From contig NC_031502.1 in NCBI RefSeq assembly GCF_000237925.1, positions 21,388,909-21,452,908 on the forward strand: a stretch of 64,000 bases of DNA, read 5' to 3'. Shown one piece after another: positions 54,520-64,000 of the stretch (positions are counted from its first letter, which is position 1; the number at the start of each line of letters is the position of its first letter). The DNA is from Schistosoma mansoni. Its lineage: Eukaryota > Platyhelminthes > Trematoda > Strigeidida > Schistosomatidae. The notes beneath the pieces were generated by a model. It saw only the letters and a list, made by a program, of their open reading frames with translations. It was not told where the DNA came from and searched no databases. The translations under genes were made by a program, and so were the position numbers.

Positions 54520-55500
54520 TTTAACCTATAGACTCAGTCAGTCACAACGTAGAACTTCGTACGTACGTACATCAGTTCGAGCTGCCATACCACATTAGCA
54601 CAGAGATGCAGTTGTCGATTCAAATCCCATAGTGGTAGAAGTAGTGAGAGTACAAGCATTAATCCGAAAGACTAGGGTTTGAAGAATTTATTCAAGGAGT
54701 ATAATCCAGTGATATGAATTTGGAAAGAGAAAAAAGATAGAGACATGAAAGATTCAGAAGATTAGAATTTGATAGAACACAAAGAGTGGATACACCTTCG
54801 CCATTGCGAACGATTTTGAGCCATGTCATTCAAGGTCTCTAATTATCGATTGCTATCATTTCGCGGACCCCAATCAAGTAGTCTACACCTACCAACATGG
54901 CTCAGTCCACATGTCAGTGACTTCATGGATTTGTGCCTTGTTTTGGTCTGGCCGTCCCTAGCTTTCTTCCAGCCTACTCCTACACCATAAAACATTGCAC
55001 TTCGGGGCAGTCGGTGGTTGGGCATACGTAACACGTGTTCCAGCCACATCAACTGATGAAGTTTCACTACTTCACCAGTCGATTCGCCATCTTTACCTAG
55101 TACCTGTTTCCCAACAACTGCATTACTTACTCGGTGGTCCCAGGATATACGAGTAATGCTTCGAAGACACCTATGATCGAATACTAGTAGCCTATGGATA
55201 TCCTCTACCCTTACCAACCATGCTTCACTACCATAAAGTAGGACGGAACGAACTGCTGCACAATATGCTTGTTCTTTAGTTGACAGACGGATATCTCGCC
55301 TTCGCCATAGGTGACGCAAGTTGGCGAAAGTTAGACGAGTCTTCTGTATCCGTGCTGAGATTTCGTCACACACCATACCAAAAGGGCTGATGAGACTCCC
55401 AAGATAAGTGAAGCGGTCGAAATGCTCAACTACTTTACTCCCTATCATTAGTTCGGGTGTCGATGCAACCCAATCCTGAAGTAACATTTTGCACTTCTAG
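54520..55500 (-). pseudogene. non-LTR element 3' end (post-RT region and 3' UTR)
   Basis: The frame 55487-54843 encodes the region after the RT core: SKVVEHFDRFTYLGSLISPF, RLTFANLRHLWRRRDIRLS, RSVLLYGSEAW, FDHRCLRSITRISWDHRVSN, LHQLMWLEHVLRMPNHRLPR. This is the C-terminal layout of RTE-like schistosome elements. The 3' UTR continues to about 54520 and includes the short block (GGTATGGCAGCTCGAACTGA) also found at 20447 and 24185. RT and endonuclease are missing. Confidence 0.8.
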
Positions 55501-55669
55501 GGGGAGAATCGCAACTCGAACATGGTTGCATTGTTGCTTAAAGACTATTATTATACGATTTACCATTCTTAAGTTATGCCCAGTTTGTTAATTAAAGTCC
55601 CCCACAATCACAGCCACTTTTGGCTATTTTTTGTACAAATGTTATTTCCTATTTTATCATATGACGTGA

Positions 55670-55840
55670 CCTGTTTGGCTTGTATATAAACCCAATATGT
55701 TTGAAATATATAATTCATATTGTGGAGGCTGATTTGTTTCCTAGATTTAACAAGCAAGGCTAGGAAGGAAGGAGGACTGATAAGGACTCTTGACTGCTAG
55801 CACAGGTTTATGTGCCATTGGTCACAAAGTTATAAGTTAT
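55670..55840 (+). repeat. LTR-like dispersed repeat, second copy
   Basis: GTATATAAACCC, then GCAAGGCTAGGAAGGAAGGA, then GATAAGGACTCTTGACTGCT. Same order as the minus strand at 30160-30340. Confidence 0.5.
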
Positions 55841-56719
55841 AACATCTCTGTAAACATGTACCATTTCATAACATTGTCGATTGTAGTTGTTGTGTGTTTC
55901 GTCATGGAAGTGAAGACGAACATGGGGGACGTTCGGAGTTGCCCAACAGGTGAACAATAAAGCGGACATTAAAAATTTAAGTCAAAAGTAGACAAATTGG
56001 CATGCATTAATGCCTAAATTTAGGCGAAAAGTAGACAGTTTAGCGACATTTGAAACACAGAGTGACAAAAAGGGAGAACCCTTACTATTTTCACCTAACA
56101 GGCGAAAAAGCAGACATTCTGGGGCGTTTCCCCATTATTTTTTAACGTATTTCCTTTTTGTTCGCCTTTATTTCCACTTTATTTGTTGCTTGGAATGAGT
56201 TTACGTATCACCCAACAAAATAAATACACAAATAAACCTTGTATGTAATGTAGACCAAAATCAAGGATATGTTAACTGGAAGGTAAAATAATTTACGCAA
56301 ACGTTTACCAAAGAAGTCACGGTACGGGCAACAGTAGAGAGAAGTACCGTTTATATTTGTATTACCACTTACGTAGTACGGTTCGACAATTTCGAGTTTC
56401 TTATATCCAATATCTTTGTCAAGCTTATTTAAACTGGATGGGTATTTGTGCTCGCTCATTAGTCCAATACGAGTCCAGATAATTTTTAATGGTCAAGGAG
56501 TGGTGTTTTGAACGAATTCTAGCCAGTTTGGTAGTTATATCTCTGTTTGTATATCTTGTTTCTTACTCAGGATTAACACAGGTTCATCAACCTACTGTCC
56601 TTATTACTGAAGACTGAGTGTGTATATATCAGGGCCTTAGTGTAGTGAACGAGAACATCAATGGGGACAACCGAGTGTATTTGAACTCAATATTATAAAA
56701 CTGAAGTGTACGAATAAAA

Positions 56720-57330
56720 TAGGAAACGGTGATGATCACGAGCGAGATAGAGAGAAGTCAGTGACATACTGTAATAGTTGTTGAATTTTGAGGTATGTAT
56801 CGGATGCGGGTGGTCCAGGAAAAATATAATAATCCAGAATGAGTACGTGTTCCTCAAGTCTCCCATTACAGCTATCTACTGAGGGGACTGTGGTCACTTC
56901 GGCACGGAGAACATTCCAAATAGAGAAAGTCTTAGTAAGAAAAGTGGGATAGTACTTGGTTGTTCCTTCTTTTATGTACAATCGTTCGATGGTTGTCTCG
57001 AGGACATGGTCATTTTGTTCTGGTATTAATCTCGTTCTCAAGTGACTTATTGTAGTCAATAAGCTTTGTCTCGTCATCAGATCTCATTCTCCTGTAGCTC
57101 AACGAGAATAATCCCAGGTATTGAAAGTCTGTTCACGTAAGATGTATGTTTCTCAACCATCACCGACTTCGTTGCCCGTCCCTGAACTTGATCTGAGAGG
57201 TTTATTTCTCTTTTGAAGAGAGGAGGTTTGACGAAACTGCGGAATTTAAGGTGGGACCGTGTGTACGTTTTAAGCAGTGTAAGGAACAACTCTGAGATGA
57301 TTGAGCCAAGTTGTCTCCGCATAAATTAGA
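56720..57330 (-). pseudogene. CR1-like RT C-terminal fragment
   Basis: Two abutting minus frames (57322-57077 and 57077-56736) carry a CR1-like tail: RLIPEQNDHVLETTIERLYI then KEGTTKYYPTFLTKTFSIWN. The last motif matches the position of 'R-Y-x-F-x-x-R-V-x-x-x-W-N'. It is homologous to 11340-11640, so it belongs to the same family as the copy split by gypsy element 1. Confidence 0.6.
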
Positions 57331-57369
57331 GGGTTATGTTTGCCTTGACTGCATCCCCTACGCAGTTAG

Positions 57370-57620
57370 AGATGATGACTTAGTTATCTATCGAAGCACT
57401 GGATGGCCGTTTATTCCAGGCATGAGACCACTCAACAGTTCACATCCACAATACCGCACAAGGGACTCGAACCCAGTACCCTCAGTCTCGCGCGCGAACG
57501 CCTAATTTCCAGGCCACTGAACCGACACCCAACGGTGTTGATATCTAACTTCAACCAATCCACGATATTGCACGAACGCCCACCATTGTTTTCATTGAGT
57601 AACTGTCTAACAACAGATGC
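57370..57620 (-). repeat. SINE copy with decayed hammerhead
   Basis: The minus-strand tRNA-like head has B-box-like GGGTTCGAGTCCC and A-box-like GGCCTGGAAATTAGGC. Spacer TTGGTTGAAGTTAGATATC is shared with the other copies. The hammerhead at about 57391-57440 has lost its cores (TTGAGTG for CTGAGGA). Confidence 0.65.
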
Positions 57621-57639
57621 GGTTATACTTCTTTGTCGT

Positions 57640-58880
57640 CGTGTAGTCTGCCTTATTATACCTGAGGTTGGGATTGTCGTCTGTGACCACGTTAAATATG
57701 GCTGTCATGGTCCTTACTTCCTATTGGTGAATGAATATGGACATCTTCGACCAAAAGCAGACCATTTGCAAGCAAATAAACTAATTTGGGGATTTTACAT
57801 CCCTACACCAATTCGAGAGTTCACCCACATATTCATTCCTCGTGTAACTACTAGTGGCTGAGAAAAATCGCCAATAAAACTTGACTGTAGGTACCCTACC
57901 TTGCTTTCCATTATCACTTATTATCGGAAAAACGTCATGGTTTAAAGCTCACTCCGTCACCCTGATTTCAGAGGATAGTCATGTTTGAATGCGAACTATG
58001 ATCTTCAGATCCAGATGAAGCATATGTTTTTGACCCTTTGATCCTCTTATGTTGCTATAGAGGTATTTTGTGGTTTCTCTCGTCTCCTTCTCCCTCCCTG
58101 TTTTCGGGATTTTAAACAACGTATCGTTCAAAGTGAGTTGGCCATGTCTGTGGAAACTGGTCATTCTTAGATTTGTATCAGTGCTGAATAGCCTCAATTA
58201 GATCCTCTCTGTTTCTGAAGCTCACAGTCTTCTGGTGCAGAAACTAACTGTTCATGGAAAGTAACGGGCGAGGTTGCCTGAAGTCGTCCTATATAGTAGT
58301 GGTTTGAAGGCCCATGATACGTGATGGTCAGAGCCATTGTTGCACATCGTGTTTTTGCGCTTCGTCCCGGCTGACACCCATGAGATCAGGCACTCCATAA
58401 ACCACCAGACTGGTTGGTTATTGAGAGTCAATTGATAATCTCCAACGACACCTCATGCGATTCAAGGTTCGTCGTGTCGAACTCAGATTTGAGAAGACTG
58501 CTTGATCAATGGTCTGTTAGATATCAGTAAGATTTCTTCTTCGACGTGTGCTGAGTCTGATGTTACCCTCAATTAGGTGTCTACCCTTTGCTAATTCGGA
58601 AGAACGATACTCAATTTCGAAACTCTACAGGACCTGTCCTAATGTTCTTTATCGAAGGTTGCTGTTACGTCCTTGAATCTGTCTACACACTTTAGTGCCG
58701 AGTATGACTTGTCTAATGTAGATTAAGACCTTGACCCGATGGGCTGACTGGCTTAACCTTGGGGCTAGTACGCGTGAGTTCGAAGTGGGGGTAGAGAGAC
58801 GAAAACTATTCTATCCCTGATTGGTCGGCAAGCACGCGAGAGAGAGAGAGAAGACAAAGACAGCTGGGACACTAATCACT
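57640..58880. repeat. mixed degenerate repeats
   Basis: 57690-57740 (TGTCATGGTCCTTACTTCCTATTGG) resembles 12885-12910 inside the CR1-like copy. 58290-58400 resembles 15380-15480. A short (GA)n lies at 58840-58853. No gene is seen. Confidence 0.35.
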
Positions 58881-60599
58881 TTATTCCAGCCCCGATCTAG
58901 CACTCGAATTCCCAATTCAGAATAGGGTGAAAAGTTACATGAATAAATAGATGACTAAGCTGACCACAACGTACAATAATCAGAAAAATACAATTATGTC
59001 CAAAACTGGGGGATTATAGTAGAAAATAGGGTACAAAAGATTACGTCTAAATGACAATAGCTTTAGAACAGAAAATGCTATGGCAATGAATCATACATCG
59101 AACGAAAGCTTATGATCTGTAGAATAGGCTAGGAACAAAAGTAAATGTTACAGTTTTACAAGCTTTGAATTAAATGAATTAACGTCCCCAAAAATAGCTA
59201 CCGTAATTTGTTAAGGCTTCTTGTTTTGCGGTTCACATCAGTTGCCCTACTTTTTGGTAAGTTTCTCTCTGATACAGTAGCACTAAGCTAAACCAAAGAG
59301 TTTTGTTTATCGTATGTGCCCCCGATTTTCAGCGTTTCAGGCTAATTGTTGTCGAGCTTTCTTTTCTAATAATCAGATACTGCCTTTTACTGTGATAAAT
59401 TACTACGGGACTCGCAAGAGCTGGTAACTTCACTAGTGTATGGGCTCGTTTTGTGGCTATCATGACCTTGTATTTGGTGTACCTGTATCAGACGGATTGG
59501 ATATAGTGTTGGGCATTGTTTCGGTTATTTCCACTTGAGGTTTTATACTTGTCTTTTATTCGTGCCGTTGGTACTCTCAGTCTACACTGTGGGCATACGT
59601 TCAAGAGTAGGGAGGAAGAGTAACTTAACATAAACGTTTCGCACCGCCTTGATAAGGCAGTATCACAGCGACGGTAGCCTCATGCATTACAGAAATTACA
59701 TTCAAATGTTGATTAGCCGGTCTTCACGAGCGATGAGTATGCGATACAATTACCGTTATTACATCCAATCTCTACTGCATGTTTCGTTTCTTGGAGTTCT
59801 GGACGCCTTTTCCCTAACCTCATCTCTGCTCACCAGTTTTAATGGAAGTGGAAATTAGGGTAGTATTTTGATCCCAATTACTTGGTTGAAGACTTGGTTT
59901 TTGTGTTTGTTTTGAGTGATCCGTACTCTGTGATTCATTGTCTAATGTCATCTAGAGCTTTCTTATAATTGCAGTGCTAAGTCCAGGGATTCCAAACTTA
60001 TTACGAACTTACTAATTTAAACCTCTACCTCTGCTAGTCGTCCTTGTACTTTTAGTTTAAGTGCTGGTAGCAGCTCCATTGCTGTGCATGTTACTCAGTA
60101 GACTAAATGGTTAAACGTCAGATGATTCATTGAGAGGAAGAACAAGATATCGGTTTCGAAAAAGAAAAATAATGCACGTAAATTAACGTTACTTTTGATC
60201 ATCATGGAGATAAACTTCGCATTGGTTCAGTAACTTCTCCACAAGCTATGTGTTCACGAGTGAATGAAAGCAAGTACGTTGCAGGTGAATCAACACGGAA
60301 GAGAGCAGCTGATCGAGAAAGTTGTGCCTACCTTACAGATGTTCAACCTTGTTCTGATTAAACTTTCCATATCTGTTATCGTGTGTGTCCACCAGAAAGG
60401 GGTAGAAGAAATTAATACATTTTGAAGTGAATAAGTAGTCGGATTTTAACTATCGTGAATTTTCATTGTCTGTGAACATCATGGACAGTGACGAACATAT
60501 AAATTTGGTCGATCCGGTTTCTGTAGGTTTACTTGTACTTACTTGTGCCTGTTATCCCTCGTGGAGGAGCATATACCACCCACCAGCAGTTGTAGAGAA

Positions 60600-61720
60600 T
60601 TATCTTGAATACGTTGAGTTTGTCGGTATCTCGAAGGAAGGCTGTATTGAACCTATGTAATGCTGTTTCCCCAGTTTTCCAGTGCTTTTTTTAGCTTCAG
60701 TCTCATCTTGGCCACAACCAGGTGATGACCTGAAGCTAAGTCAGCTCCTCTTCGGGTTCTCACATCTTCTATTGTCCTTCGGAATTTATTGTTGATACAA
60801 ATATGATCTATCTGGTTCTCTGTGGCGTGGTCCGATGAAGTCCGTGTGGTTTTGTGAATGCGTTTGTGTGGAAATATAGTGCCGCCTATGACCAGTTTAT
60901 TGAAGGCACATAAGTTTGCAAATCTCTCACCATTCTCGTTCCTTTCTATCAGTCATTTCATGTCGTCCCATTATATCTTCATATCCTGTGTTATCCACTC
61001 CGACTTTAGCGTTTAGATCTCCGATCAGGATGGTGAGGTCCTTTCTTGAGCACTTGGCTATTATTGATTGCAGTCTCTCATAGATCTGATCTTTATCGTC
61101 GTCGTTGCCATCATTGGTGGGTGCATAACATTGGATAACGTTCATTGTGATCCCCTACTTCTCTGTTTTGAATGATGCTTCGATTATCCTGGATCCATGA
61201 GATTCCCATCCCACAAGTGCATTTCGTGCATCTCTGGAAAGTAATAGAGCAACTCCCTGAGTGTGTGGAGCATTTCCCTCTTCGTGACTAGAGTACAGTA
61301 GCATCTCTCCCGTACCTAGCCTTTGTTGTCCAGCTTGTGTCCAATGGGTTTCGCTGATTCCAAGTACTGACAATTTATATCTCCTCATTTCCATTGCTAT
61401 TTGACTGTTCATCGCGGTCTCTCACATTGTCCGGACGTTCCATGTACCTTTAAAGAGTGTTGCTCTGGTTGTTAGAAGGGGCATTGACCTCGTGACTTCC
61501 GAAGTATCTCGGCTTTCATCATGGGGCGTCATAATTGTTCCTTCAACTCCCAGGGCAGAGTATAAATGTTTAAACCATTTTTTCTGATTAGCGATTTTTA
61601 GCGAGTTAGTTTTCAACGGGATCGAGTCGCTAACCCCATGCCCAACCCTACTCTTTTACCCGGGCTTGGTACCGGCAGTAACTCTAGAAAAGCTACAGGC
61701 AGAGTTTTCGACCAGTATAT
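60600..61720 (-). pseudogene. RTE-like non-LTR element, 5' end and endonuclease
   Basis: The minus strand starts with a 5' UTR-like block (CGGTACCAAGCCCGGGTAAA at 61650-61675), then ATLFKGTWNVRTM (61440-61480), SVLGISETHWTQAGQQRLGT (61310-61380), NVIQCYAPTNDGNDDDKDQI and LTILIGDLNAKVGVD (endonuclease Asp-Asn motif near 61020). In another frame it shows HATENQIDHICINNKFRRT and RRGADLASGHHLVVAKMRLK. These are APE-type endonuclease motifs of the RTE clade. Stops and shifts are present, and the RT is missing because the copy ends near 60600. Confidence 0.85.
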
Positions 61721-61844
61721 GCATAACGATAACGATATGTATTATTGTGTAAAAAGGTAAAGGAAATTTTATTCAATATGAAGAAACAAAGCATTTACGC
61801 AATACGTATACACCGTCTTCAATTATTCATTTGTATGTTTTCAG

Positions 61845-62007
61845 GTGGGTTCCGAAATCTGAAAAATCAGGTAATGTTGATACAGAGAATAATAATTGGG
61901 GCAAACGTTTAACTAAACATAGTCAGTCAAATAGTAATGCATTCAATTACGAATTTATCAATCATAAAAACCGTTTAAGTATTGGCAATGACAGTAATAA
62001 CAAGTAA
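61845..62007 (+). CDS. probable terminal exon of an unidentified gene
   Basis: The strong acceptor TTGTATGTTTTCAG (61831-61844) is followed by WVPKSEKSGNVDTENNNWGK and ends ...GNDSNNK with TAA at 62005-62007. The Asn/Ser-rich, hydrophilic composition is common for schistosome C-termini. A possible preceding exon end at about 61737-61757 (MYYCVK, donor GTAAAG) joins in matching phase across an 87-nt intron. No family was recognised. Confidence 0.4.
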
Positions 62008-62009
62008 CG

Positions 62010-63550
62010 CAGTTCATTTTGCAGCGTATGGATTTGCAGAATTAACAGTATATATGTACATCAGTTTACTCGTTAATAACACCAGTCAACTACATATGTT
62101 TAATTCATGTTTATCGTCATATTTGATCTCGACATTACAGACATCTGTAACTGATTGACTTTATGTTACGTTTAAGTTTTTGCTCTCGTCACTTATTGAA
62201 GGACTGTAAATTGATCTACTTGTAACTTACGAACCCCAAATAACAATAAAAGTAAATTCCAATTCAGGCACAAAATATGATTTGAAAATTACAGGTAATC
62301 AACTCAAATGCATCGTCTTCATGACAAATACAAATATTACAAAACAAACCTTCAAATTTTAGAATTCCGGGGCAATAACTTCCAAATACCAAACTAAAGA
62401 CAAAATGAAACAAAATATCGGAGGCCAAATATCTAAACAAACAAGTTTAAAAGTTGAGTAAAACAAGTATATAAAAAATGCAGTGGAATTATTAACATCC
62501 AATATAACAGTTCTACTGTACTGAGCTGAAACTTTGAGAACAACCACAACTATCATCAAAAAAGTACAAGTATTTATAAACAATTTTCAACGCAAGATAT
62601 GTATTATCTGTTGATCTAATAACATCAGCAACAGCCTATTGTGGGAGAGAACAATCAGCTTCAGGCTGGAGATGAGATAAGAGAAAGTCTCTGGAGGCAA
62701 ATAGGACATACATTGTGGAAATCATCAAACTGCATCACGAGGTAAGCGCTAACACGCCATGTGAAGAATCGGAAGCAAATATGAAAAGGATGAATAGCAA
62801 CTGCAAATGATTGCTCAGGAAAGAGTTGGATGGAGAACGCTGGTGGCTAGCCTATGCTCGTTCATGAGGAGTAACAGGAGTAAATAAGTGACACTGAAAA
62901 ACAAACCATTTCAGAAGTAGGTTTGCAATAAGTTGATAAGTGTCAACTATCAAACATTTTATGACTCTTTATTTACTTCAACCCTATATTCATTTATACA
63001 CTTTCAGTCATAGATTTCGGTAGGTTTTCTTCACTGTTGAGTTCACCTTTAAAAGGCGAACATCATGAGTTGATGAACTATTTTCTTAGGTTCTAATTTT
63101 GATACCTACAGATCTGCAAATATAGATCTGCTTCCATTCGACAACATAGACGTTTTAATTCATTTGTACTTCAGAAAATCAAATTTGTTACATTTTGCTT
63201 CATTGTTAAAGAGAAAAATGAAATCAATCGGAAATTAGCGAGAAATTCAATTATTTGAAATTACTGATACTGAATACAGTTTACTCTCATGAATGTGTTA
63301 CAAACAAGATGTTATTACACTGTTTTAGTCCATTCACCATAGATGATGTGGTAAAGTATTAATGTGCAAAAATATTTTATCCCTTCCACTGACAAGATGG
63401 AACATATGCATTAAGCTATAGAGGATAATGTCTTAACTTTCCACCTATTCAATCCACTTGAGCAATGGACAACGGTAATACACAACTAAAGGTCCAATAA
63501 GTTGACAATGTCACATTTTTCAATCAATAAAATATTTCCAGTTCTCCTGT
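62010..63550. other. noncoding stretch
   Basis: No supported feature. Short frames only. Confidence 0.4.
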
Positions 63551-63559
63551 AACACATTG

Positions 63560-64000
63560 ACAAAAGTCAATGACAATCCCAAAGACCGAAGGCGAAGTCG
63601 TACTACCGACTGTACAGAGGTGTGACGGTAGTAAGGTGTTTCCTTCAGACAACCAGCATAACAGCGATGCTGCCTTCCCACAAGGAGGGGTGGGGTTAGA
63701 AAAGGTCGACCATAAAAATGAACACCTCGCCTTATCCCACGGATTTCCATCTCCGGCGGTAAGGTCCTTTGAAGAACGGAGATAACACGTCAAAAATCCC
63801 CCACAAAAGGGCCGTGCGTGACCGGCCTCAAGCAGTTGTCCCTTGGGCACTGCGGTCACACTCCCAGGTCGTTATGACCAACACTAATCCAACTTCTTTT
63901 TCAGGTCCCTCAAGAAACACCCTTCCACGGTGTGGGCAGCCGGGAAGTGATATTAGCCCTCATACTCGTAACTGCACACGAGACCATATTGGTCACATTC
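63560..64000. repeat. GC-richer dispersed-type sequence at right edge
   Basis: Base composition jumps relative to the AT-rich flank, with long overlapping open frames on both strands (minus 63859-63524, plus 63570-63785). This resembles a young repeat or element UTR more than host intergenic DNA. No domain was recognised and the window edge cuts it. Confidence 0.4.

Noticed and set aside
57403-57861. 152-codon plus-strand frame
   Set aside because: Runs antisense through a SINE and then through CR1-like repeat sequence. No domain.
1-64000. CRISPR arrays, operons, bacterial ribosome-binding sites
   Set aside because: Introns, SINEs and retrotransposons show eukaryotic nuclear DNA. No array of evenly spaced direct repeats was seen.

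Overview
The window looks like a blood-fluke (Schistosoma) nuclear scaffold. It is AT-rich and gene-poor and contains an assembly gap of 200 Ns. It carries CsRn1/Boudicca-type Ty3/gypsy elements, a Pao/BEL element, many decayed CR1-like and RTE-like non-LTR fragments, and tRNA-headed SINEs that end in hammerhead ribozymes of the kind known from the schistosome Sm-alpha family. Tiny introns near the 5' ends of the compact host genes also fit this genus. The species cannot be decided from the sequence alone.

Host genes. (1) 380-791 (-): two 5' exons of a gene that runs off the left edge. (2) 16262-29701 (-): at least seven coding exons of a nucleolin-like protein with two RRM domains, acidic tracts and a Lys-rich C-terminus. 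All six junctions are in phase and give at least 764 residues; the first exon was not found. (3) 48003-48454 (+): a complete two-exon homologue of C20orf85/CIMIP1, a ciliary microtubule inner protein, with a 32-nt intron. (4) 49950-50366 (-): a complete three-exon homologue of CHTF8 (Ctf8, part of the alternative clamp loader), with 38- and 46-nt introns. (5) 61845-62007 (+): a probable terminal exon of an unidentified gene. The gene finder ORFs miss (3) and (4) almost entirely because of the tiny introns.

Mobile elements. 5994-11316 is a gypsy element with two 326-bp LTRs that look identical, a CTAT target duplication, open gag and pol, and a clean insertion into an older CR1-like copy. 33256-46119 is a nested block: gypsy copy A (internally deleted), a BEL copy inserted in its 3' part (integrase core deleted), and then gypsy copy B (both LTRs) inside the BEL pol. 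In both gypsy families gag and pol are joined by the same in-frame slippery heptamer GGGAAAC, six bases before a GC-rich stem. This is a well-formed -1 frameshift signal.

Small repeats. Two SINE families carry hammerhead ribozymes, intact to decayed. Their stem III is an 8-base palindrome that differs between copies while staying palindromic. A separate ~500-bp noncoding retroposon-like repeat (six copies) is concentrated in and near the RRM gene, where two inverted copies bracket one exon.

Stretches with nothing I can support: 1625-3690, 4800-5780, 14160-15290, 19320-21300, 31440-32200, 51700-54500, 59000-60450 and 62010-63550. They are AT-rich noncoding sequence with only simple repeats.
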